The translations under genes were made by a program, and so were the position numbers. Below, piece after piece: positions 1 through 3,145 of a DNA stretch of 13,142 bases (positions are counted from its first letter, which is position 1; each line of letters begins with the position of its first letter). A model generated the notes under the pieces. It did not search any database. It worked only from the letters and a program-made list of their open reading frames with translations, and was not told the origin of the DNA. Source of the DNA: an uncultured Ruminococcus sp. (GTDB lineage Bacteria; Bacillota; Clostridia; Oscillospirales; Acutalibacteraceae); contig CAMKNF010000041.1 in assembly GCA_946414115.1 (NCBI GenBank), forward strand, positions 1 through 13,142, read 5' to 3'.

Positions 1-90
1 CCTTTCTCGGAGTTTGATTATCTGAATTTCACGCTCGAAAAGAACGCCGCATATGATAAATGGATTGTGACAAACTACGGTCAGGGTTGA
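1..90 (+). CDS. 3' end of an unidentified gene (partial)
   Basis: Frame 1 is open from the first base to a TGA at 88-90. It encodes 29 residues ending in KWIVTNYGQG. The composition (aromatic and polar residues, plausible codons) looks like the C-terminus of a folded protein. The start lies outside the window and I do not recognise the family. The gene is convergent with the FliB-like gene and the two coding regions overlap by 10 bp (81-90), leaving no room for a terminator between them. The call rests on the open frame up to the window edge and the plausible sequence; it could be a chance frame. Confidence 0.5.
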   Translation, partial: PFSEFDYLNFTLEKNAAYDKWIVTNYGQG

Positions 91-1064
91 TTTGTGCTGA
101 AATAATCGGCGTTTTCGTAGGAGTGCTCCACCTCTTTTGAGTATAGGCAAAACAGCTTTTCAGCCTCGTATTCATCAGTCAGAAGCGCACCGCCGATTAC
201 GACATATGCGCAGTGTATCCGCTTTGCAGTGCACATTACGTCCATACTGTCAACGGCGGTCAGAAAATATCTGTAAATGTAATAGAGTGACATACGCTCG
301 AACAAATCGTCAAACCTTTCTGGGATTTGCTCGCCTGCGTGTTCTGATGCCTTGCACAGAATTTCTCTCCATTCGTCAGTCATAATGTCAAACTCTTTGT
401 GCGCATTAAATATTTCTGATGATGACTTTTTGTTAATAATATACGTTGTATAGCCTTTTTCAACAGCAATATCGGCGTTGTAATCGAAATCGTCAATCGC
501 ATTCTGTACCCTCTCGCAAAACTGCACAGCAACATTCAGCCTGCCCGAAAACGGCAGGCTTTTGTCTGTAAAAATAGCCTTCAGTTTCTCCCTTGCGTTA
601 AGCAGAAAACGCATAAGCTCTGCACTGTAGCCGCAGTCCGAAAAGTCCGAATCGTAATTTGTAAAATCGTCATATGCGTTGTCGGTTGCAAGTATCAGCC
701 GAGCCGCCTCGGGGCAAGCAAAGGAGAGAAGATGCTCCGAAAATGCGGTGTAGTCCTGCGTAATCCTCGGAAATTCCCTGCACGTTTTGCAAAGGTGCTC
801 TTCTCCGAGATTTATGTAAATGTCGCAAAGCTCGTCACTGTTCCAGAACGGACATCTTTCGTTCTGCGAAACGAAAATTCTGTCGCCGTCGCTGTCAATT
901 TCGGTCAGCCTTTTCAGCTTTTCACCGAACTCACCGCCGACGGTTTTGTAAAATTCATTCGTTTCATCGTCCACAACAACGTCCCAGCCCCTGCAACAGC
1001 TGTCAGGGCATTTGTCGGCAATGCACCTGAACTTTTCAAAATAAGACGGGTAAATATTTTTCAT
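81..1064 (-). CDS. FliB-family lysine N-methylase-like Fe-S protein
   Basis: A protein of 327 residues from the chosen ATG at 1064. The N-terminal part carries the cysteine pattern of the FliB / CxxCxxCC family: C14, C19, C23 and C24 in a CIADKCPDSCC block, then C71, C80, C92 and C95 in CPFW...LCDIY...HLCKTCREFPR. FliB enzymes methylate flagellin lysines in flagellated bacteria and are reported to carry a [4Fe-4S] cluster. Many relatives occur in non-flagellated Clostridia, where the substrate is unknown. The frame also opens at a TTG (1082), which would overlap the upstream gene. The ATG is preferred because it begins at the usual family N-terminus and sits 4 nt after the stop of the Nif11-like gene, preceded by a weak GGACGTGA. 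Close spacing suggests translational coupling, so the Nif11-like protein may be its partner or substrate (inference). No flagellar gene is visible here. Confidence 0.8.
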   Translation of the reverse strand: MKNIYPSYFEKFRCIADKCPDSCCRGWDVVVDDETNEFYKTVGGEFGEKLKRLTEIDSDGDRIFVSQNERCPFWNSDELCDIYINLGEEHLCKTCREFPRITQDYTAFSEHLLSFACPEAARLILATDNAYDDFTNYDSDFSDCGYSAELMRFLLNAREKLKAIFTDKSLPFSGRLNVAVQFCERVQNAIDDFDYNADIAVEKGYTTYIINKKSSSEIFNAHKEFDIMTDEWREILCKASEHAGEQIPERFDDLFERMSLYYIYRYFLTAVDSMDVMCTAKRIHCAYVVIGGALLTDEYEAEKLFCLYSKEVEHSYENADYFSTNQP

Positions 1065-1068
1065 CAAA

Positions 1069-1347
1069 TCACGTCCATTCAAGCGTCAGGAAAAACTGCT
1101 CGTATGCGTCGTCCCAGCCGTCAATTCCGTTTACTCCGCCGCCGTTTACACTGCGAAGCTTGGCATCGTTTGAGTCCTGACCTGCGGCTAAAAGCTCGCC
1201 GATAGCTACGTTGTAGCCCTTGCTTTGGCAGAGATTGCAGAAATCCTCGACGGGATTTTCACTGCTTTTTGTTTTAATCAGCTCTGCTTTTAAATTTTCA
1301 TCATTTTTTGCGTCCTTTAACAGACGTTCAAGTTCAAATTCAATCAT
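1069..1347 (-). CDS. Nif11-like small protein, candidate RiPP precursor
   Basis: A 92-residue protein. Residues 1-60 form an amphipathic, charged helical region of the Nif11 leader type (ELERLLKDAKNDENLKAEL, a central block with C37 and C40, then KGYNVAIGELLAAG). It is followed by LRSVNGGG at 64-71, which resembles a double-glycine leader-peptidase site, and a 21-residue tail rich in acidic and aromatic residues (GWDDAYEQFF... ending EWT). Nif11-type leaders precede the core of ribosomally made, modified peptides in many bacteria. The ATG at 1347 has GGAGAG six bases upstream. It is directly followed by the FliB-like gene. The tail has no lysine, cysteine, serine or threonine-rich stretch, so lanthionine or lysine-methyl chemistry in the core is not obvious. 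It may instead be a small regulatory or substrate protein. The Nif11 assignment is from motif memory, not a search. Confidence 0.6.
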   Translation of the reverse strand: MIEFELERLLKDAKNDENLKAELIKTKSSENPVEDFCNLCQSKGYNVAIGELLAAGQDSNDAKLRSVNGGGVNGIDGWDDAYEQFFLTLEWT

Positions 1348-1364
1348 ATTTCACTCTCCAAACT

Positions 1365-1387
1365 AAAAAAGTCGGGCAACCGACTTT
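1365..1387 (-). terminator. Intrinsic terminator between the 49-residue peptide and the Nif11-like gene
   Basis: On the minus strand AAAGTCGG, loop TTGC, CCGACTTT form an 8-bp stem running into TTTTTT. The Nif11-like start codon is only about 18 bases further on, with no room for a promoter in between. An alternative longer stem pairs AGGTCGGG (around 1396-1403) with the same CCCGACTT strand. Transcription of the downstream pair must therefore read through this hairpin. Confidence 0.75.
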
Positions 1388-1413
1388 GCGGTTATACCCG
1401 ACCTTTATTCCCG

Positions 1414-1439
1414 ATTTACGTGCCGAGGCACTCGGCTTA
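1414..1439 (-). repeat. Stop-codon-linked palindromic repeat, copy 1
   Basis: A 26-base element beginning exactly at the TAA of the 49-residue peptide gene: TAAGCCGAGTGCCTCGGC and then CACGTAAAT. It contains a GCCGAG/CTCGGC hairpin. The same element, with 24 of 26 bases identical, begins at the TAA of metG (5090-5115, + strand). In both places it is followed by AGGTCGG and a terminator hairpin ending GCCCGAC. Confidence 0.8.
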
Positions 1440-1586
1440 TTCGATTGAGCTGTCGAGATATTCCATAAGCTCCTCGTCGTCCTTTTTCTGCTTATCCTTA
1501 ACGATAAAGAAAGCGGTGAGCGCAGCGGAAAGAGCTGCAACAGCTGATACGATGCCGATAATCCATACTAATTTTTTATTCTTCAT
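1437..1586 (-). CDS. Small single-span membrane peptide (49 residues)
   Basis: MKNKKLVWII is followed by an alanine-rich hydrophobic helix (about residues 6-29) and a highly charged tail, KDKQKKDDEELMEYLDSSIE. The positive N-terminus, single membrane segment and charged C-terminus indicate a small membrane-anchored peptide. GGAGG (1594-1598) lies 7 bases before the ATG. A good promoter (1667-1695) precedes it and a terminator follows it. I do not recognise a named family; YtxH-like small membrane proteins have a similar layout. It is the first gene of a possible read-through operon with the Nif11-like and FliB-like genes, so a role in that system is conceivable but unproven. Confidence 0.8.
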   Translation of the reverse strand: MKNKKLVWIIGIVSAVAALSAALTAFFIVKDKQKKDDEELMEYLDSSIE

Positions 1587-1666
1587 ACTGAATCCTCCAA
1601 TTCATTGGGCGCAAGAATTTATTTAAAACGCCATAGTGTAGTATTATTTGCTTATTATGTAATTAT

Positions 1667-1695
1667 ATTCTAATCACTTTTTATAAAAAAGTCAA
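1667..1695 (-). promoter_or_regulatory. Sigma-70-type promoter of the 49-residue peptide
   Basis: On the minus strand: TTGACT (1695-1690), 17-base spacer, TAGAAT (1672-1667). The predicted start near 1660 leaves a leader of about 75 bases. It lies just downstream of the rpsT terminator, so this unit is separate from rpsT. It is also the only clear promoter that could serve the Nif11-like/FliB-like pair. Confidence 0.6.
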
Positions 1696-1704
1696 CAGAA
1701 AAAC

Positions 1705-1731
1705 AAAAAAAGCAGAGAAAATCTCTGCTTT
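1705..1731 (-). terminator. rpsT intrinsic terminator
   Basis: On the minus strand AAAGCAGAGA pairs with TCTCTGCTTT (10-bp stem, 3-base loop), followed by a run of T. It lies 29 bases after the rpsT stop codon. Confidence 0.9.
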
Positions 1732-1759
1732 AAGTGTGTTTGTTATTAGTGTGAACGAC

Positions 1760-2020
1760 TTACGCTGAAGCGTTGAGTCTTTTAGCAAGAGAAGACTTGC
1801 TTCTTGCTGCTGTATTCTTGTGAAGAATACCCTTTGCTGTTGCCTGGTCAATTTTCTTGATAGCAAGACGAACTGCCTCTGTTTTGTTGTCAGCGTTAGT
1901 GTCAACAGCGATGTAAGCCTTTTTGATTGCTGTTCTCAAAGCTGATTTTGTAGCCTTGTTGCGAGCTGTTTTAGTAGCGATAACCTTTACACGCTTTTTT
2001 GCAGATTTAATGTTTGGCAT
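1760..2020 (-). CDS. rpsT: 30S ribosomal protein S20
   Basis: Ribosomal protein S20 binds 16S rRNA early in assembly of the 30S subunit body. The 86-residue product starts MPNIKSAKKRVK, the family signature. It is lysine-, alanine- and arginine-rich and helical throughout, with the conserved KGILHKNTAARSKSSLAKRL region near the C-terminus; the length is normal. The ATG is preceded by a perfect AAGGAGGTG. The gene stands alone with its own promoter and a strong terminator, as rpsT often does in Firmicutes. No autoregulatory leader is evident: the 5' UTR is only about 30 bases. Confidence 0.98.
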   Translation of the reverse strand: MPNIKSAKKRVKVIATKTARNKATKSALRTAIKKAYIAVDTNADNKTEAVRLAIKKIDQATAKGILHKNTAARSKSSLAKRLNASA

Positions 2021-2057
2021 TGTCCCACCTCCTTAAAATATCGGTCATATGGGTATT

Positions 2058-2086
2058 ATAATACCACAAAACCCTTTAAAACGCAA
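2058..2086 (-). promoter_or_regulatory. Probable rpsT promoter
   Basis: On the minus strand: TTGCGT (2086-2081), 17-base spacer ending in TGG, TATTAT (2063-2058). This is an extended -10 arrangement placed just upstream of the rpsT ribosome binding site. An overlapping TATAAT (2060-2055) is an alternative -10. Confidence 0.5.
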
Positions 2087-2095
2087 GTGTTTTTC

Positions 2096-2118
2096 AAAAA
2101 AAACTGCGAATTTTCGCA
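2096..2118 (-). terminator. Terminator of the 86-residue membrane protein gene
   Basis: On the minus strand TGCGAA pairs with TTCGCA across a 2-base loop, followed by G and eight T. The stem is short but the T tract is long. It lies about 90 bases after the gene's stop codon and just before the rpsT promoter. The stretch between it and the stop codon is AT-rich and holds nothing else I can see. Confidence 0.65.
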
Positions 2119-2208
2119 TAATTTACGCAAAAAATATTTTGATAACAATATGTAGTATATGCGATTAATTTCAATTCAATATAACGCTTAAAAATTATCC
2201 GATAAATT

Positions 2209-2469
2209 TTATTTTCCGTTTCCTCTGCGCCTTGAGAGGATATATGCCCCGACAATTAAAACAAGGAAAATACCGAGCACGACCTTGTAAACAATTCCCC
2301 AAGTGCCTGCAAACATACCAATACCGCTGTAGGCGTCAAGCGCATACCAGACGGTCATAAACACGAAACAGGCTGAAATCACAAAAGCGTAAGCGGCTTT
2401 CTGCTTGATTCCGACTGCAAGGGTTAGTAGTGCAAGCACGCCCCATAATATAACGTAAATGGTCTGCAT
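2209..2469 (-). CDS. Small three-helix membrane protein (86 residues)
   Basis: An integral membrane protein of unknown function. Hydrophobic segments lie at about residues 3-20, 27-48 and 55-80, and the protein ends in a positively charged ILSRRRGNGK, suggesting the C-terminus stays in the cytoplasm. GGAGGTAA lies just before the ATG. It has its own promoter (2499-2527) and terminator (2096-2118), so it is probably monocistronic. The promoter is interlaced with the terminator of the upstream antisense RNA. I recognise no conserved domain; many Clostridia carry similar orphan small membrane proteins. Confidence 0.8.
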   Translation of the reverse strand: MQTIYVILWGVLALLTLAVGIKQKAAYAFVISACFVFMTVWYALDAYSGIGMFAGTWGIVYKVVLGIFLVLIVGAYILSRRRGNGK

Positions 2470-2498
2470 AAAGGTTACCTCCGAATAAAGATACCAAT

Positions 2499-2527
2499 AT
2501 TATATCAAAAAAACCAACGTCTGCCAA
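2499..2527 (-). promoter_or_regulatory. Promoter of the 86-residue membrane protein gene
   Basis: On the minus strand: TTGGCA (2527-2522), 17-base spacer ending TGA, TATAAT (2504-2499), an extended -10. The -35 lies in the loop and arm of the sRNA-A terminator, and the T tract of that terminator forms part of the spacer. Confidence 0.7.
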
Positions 2528-2536
2528 CGTTGGTTT
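2507..2536 (-). terminator. Terminator of antitoxin-like sRNA-A
   Basis: AAACCAACGT (2511-2520) pairs with ACGTTGGTTT (2527-2536) around a 6-base loop. On the minus strand seven T follow. The core (CAACGT, loop, ACGTTG) is shared with the hairpin at 2891-2922, so the two are homologous. Confidence 0.8.
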
Positions 2537-2604
2537 TTGCTTTGCTGCCACTCCAATACCAGCAAAGAAGTGAGCCGATTGAATATAATCTTCTCGTTTC
2601 GCCT
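2507..2604 (-). ncRNA. sRNA-A, diverged antitoxin-like RNA
   Basis: A predicted RNA of about 98 bases, from a start near 2604 to the terminator. Its promoter is 44/46 identical to that of sRNA-B. It holds an internal 8-bp stem, CTTTGCTG/CAGCAAAG (2540-2547 with 2560-2567). The complementary + strand from 2544 to 2599 resembles the toxin 5' leader: GCTGCCACTCC, then GTGAGCCGATTG, then ATCTTCTCGTTT. Those three blocks correspond to toxin GTTGCCACCCC, GTGAGTCGCTTG and CTCTTCTTTCTTTT. The RNA would thus be antisense to the leader, ribosome binding site and start of a toxin variant beginning M-N-I-I-F-S-F. No such toxin exists in the window. It could be an orphan antitoxin, a partner for a toxin elsewhere, or a weak regulator of the toxin beside it. 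Confidence 0.55.
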
Positions 2605-2646
2605 AAACATATTATATCATACGTCAAAGGCTATTTCAAGTATATG
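2601..2646. repeat. Direct repeat carrying the antitoxin promoter (copies 2601-2646 and 2958-3003)
   Basis: The 46-base segments at 2601-2646 and 2958-3003 differ at only 2 positions. They begin GCCTAA and contain ATTATATCATACGTCAAAGG. Each holds a complete minus-strand promoter. The RNA bodies downstream of the two copies have diverged much more than the promoters, which suggests duplication followed by selection, or conversion, on the promoter part. Confidence 0.9.
2611..2639 (-). promoter_or_regulatory. sRNA-A promoter
   Basis: On the minus strand: TTGAAA (2639-2634), 17-base spacer ending TGA, TATAAT (2616-2611). It is a near-consensus extended -10 promoter. Confidence 0.8.
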
Positions 2647-2683
2647 CATAAAATTAATTTATATTACAATTATTGAATAAAAA

Positions 2684-2712
2684 TTGAATCTGATTATAAT
2701 TTATGATATACT
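2684..2712 (+). promoter_or_regulatory. Toxin mRNA promoter
   Basis: TTGAAT (2684-2689), 17-base spacer ending TGA, TATACT (2707-2712), an extended -10. The predicted start is near 2718, giving a 5' leader of about 40 bases before the TTG start codon. A second overlapping possibility is TTGAAT (2673-2678) with TATAAT (2695-2700), spacer 16. Confidence 0.7.
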
Positions 2713-2723
2713 TTTTACGTTGC

Positions 2724-2751
2724 CACCCCTATACAGGCACAAAAGGGGGTG
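2724..2751 (+). promoter_or_regulatory. Hairpin sequestering the toxin ribosome binding site
   Basis: In the toxin leader CACCCC (2724-2729) is complementary to GGGGTG (2746-2751), which is the core of the Shine-Dalgarno sequence AAGGGGGTGA. Folding would hide the ribosome binding site soon after it is transcribed. Type I toxin mRNAs commonly use this device to delay or dampen translation. Confidence 0.6.
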
Positions 2752-2752
2752 A

Positions 2753-2778
2753 GTCGCTTGGAAACTCTTCTTTCTTTT
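2753..2778. repeat. Toxin-start / antitoxin direct repeat (copies 2753-2778 and 2931-2957)
   Basis: GTCGCTTGGA (2753-2762) recurs as GTCACTTGGA (2931-2940), and CTTCTTTCTTTT (2767-2778) recurs exactly at 2946-2957, with 4 and 5 bases between the two blocks. The first copy spans the toxin start codon; the second is transcribed on the minus strand within sRNA-B. The RNA made from the second copy can therefore pair with the toxin start region over 10 bp (one G-U) and 12 bp. This matches the role of the DRa/DRb repeats in the pAD1 par locus. Confidence 0.85.
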
Positions 2779-2841
2779 ATTACTTCTGTTATGGCAAATG
2801 TAGTTGCCTGCTTCATTTGCAAATGGCTGGACAGAAAGTAA
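2758..2841 (+). CDS. Fst-like type I toxin peptide (27 residues)
   Basis: A 27-residue peptide starting METLLSFITSVM and ending CFICKWLDRK: a single hydrophobic helix (about residues 4-21) with a charged C-terminus. Fst/Ldr-type toxins are membrane peptides of 25-35 residues with the same layout and a W-L-x-x-R-type end; in excess they damage the membrane. The start is TTG at 2758, 5 bases after AAGGGGGTGA. An in-frame GTG at 2749 lies inside that ribosome binding site and is unlikely. The gene has its own promoter, a leader hairpin over the ribosome binding site, a convergent antisense RNA and a shared terminator. It is too short for usual gene callers. The family call is by layout and motif; a harmless small membrane peptide remains possible. 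Confidence 0.75.
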   Translation: METLLSFITSVMANVVACFICKWLDRK

Positions 2842-2887
2842 CGCTTGGCAACCGGCCTGAGGTTTAAGCCGCCTCGCACAAACGGCA

Positions 2888-2961
2888 TAGAAATCCCCAA
2901 CGTCGGCCAACGTTGGGGATTTCGCTTTTTGTCACTTGGACTTATCTTCTTTCTTTTGCCT
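2888..2961 (-). ncRNA. sRNA-B, predicted antitoxin RNA
   Basis: A predicted RNA of about 74 bases, from a start near 2961 to the hairpin at 2891-2922. It is transcribed towards the toxin mRNA and overlaps its 3' end. Its 5' half contains AAAAGAAAGAAG and TCCAAGTGAC, complementary to the toxin start region (2767-2778 and 2753-2762). So it is antisense in cis to the toxin 3' end and, through the repeat, to the translation start. The T tract after the hairpin on this strand is short, so the 3' end is less certain than the 5' end. Confidence 0.7.
2891..2930 (+). terminator. Shared, probably bidirectional terminator of toxin mRNA and sRNA-B
   Basis: AAATCCCCAACGT (2891-2903) pairs with ACGTTGGGGATTT (2910-2922), a perfect 13-bp stem with a 6-base loop. 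On the + strand CGC and five T follow, ending the toxin mRNA about 90 bases after its stop codon. On the minus strand the stem ends in ATTTCT. Confidence 0.8.
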
Positions 2962-2967
2962 AATCGT

Positions 2968-2996
2968 ATTATATCATACGTCAAAGGCTATTTCAA
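2968..2996 (-). promoter_or_regulatory. sRNA-B promoter
   Basis: On the minus strand: TTGAAA (2996-2991), 17-base spacer ending TGA, TATAAT (2973-2968). It is closer to consensus than the toxin promoter, as expected if the antitoxin RNA is made in excess. Confidence 0.8.
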
Positions 2997-3063
2997 GTAT
3001 ATGCCGTAAAATTATTTTTATTCCATAAAACCGATTAAAAGCGTACCAAAGCGGATAATTATA

Positions 3064-3092
3064 TTGCATTTTTTTCCTTTAATTGTTATAAT
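3064..3092 (+). promoter_or_regulatory. metG promoter
   Basis: TTGCAT (3064-3069), 17-base spacer ending TGT, TATAAT (3087-3092), an extended -10. The predicted start is near 3099, giving a leader of about 47 bases. That is too short for a T-box, so metG does not appear to be under T-box control. Confidence 0.7.
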
Positions 3093-3145
3093 ATAATTTA
3101 TAGCACATTAGCTCATTTGCTGAATTTCAAGGGAGGAATTACACT

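Noticed and set aside
1064..1082. TTG start at 1082 for the FliB-like protein
   Set aside because: It would overlap the Nif11-like gene by 14 bp and add six residues not typical of the family. The ATG at 1064 starts at the conserved N-terminus.
1340..1540. 66-codon minus-strand frame across the terminator upstream of the Nif11-like gene
   Set aside because: It overlaps the 49-residue membrane peptide in another frame, reads through the terminator hairpin and has Ser/Arg-rich composition typical of shadow frames.
2701..2984. Two minus-strand open frames (69 and 89 codons) across the toxin locus
   Set aside because: They read antisense through the toxin ORF and both hairpins, have no credible ribosome binding sites, and conflict with the better supported promoters and RNAs.
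2601..3003. CRISPR array suggested by the repeated 46-base segments
   Set aside because: Only two copies 357 bp apart, each containing a promoter. No regular spacer pattern and no cas genes.
3099..3145. T-box leader for metG
   Set aside because: The leader is about 47 bases, too short, with no specifier stem or TGGNACC-type antiterminator. The GGTGCCCGACC in the hairpin at 5118-5160 is downstream of the gene and is part of a terminator.
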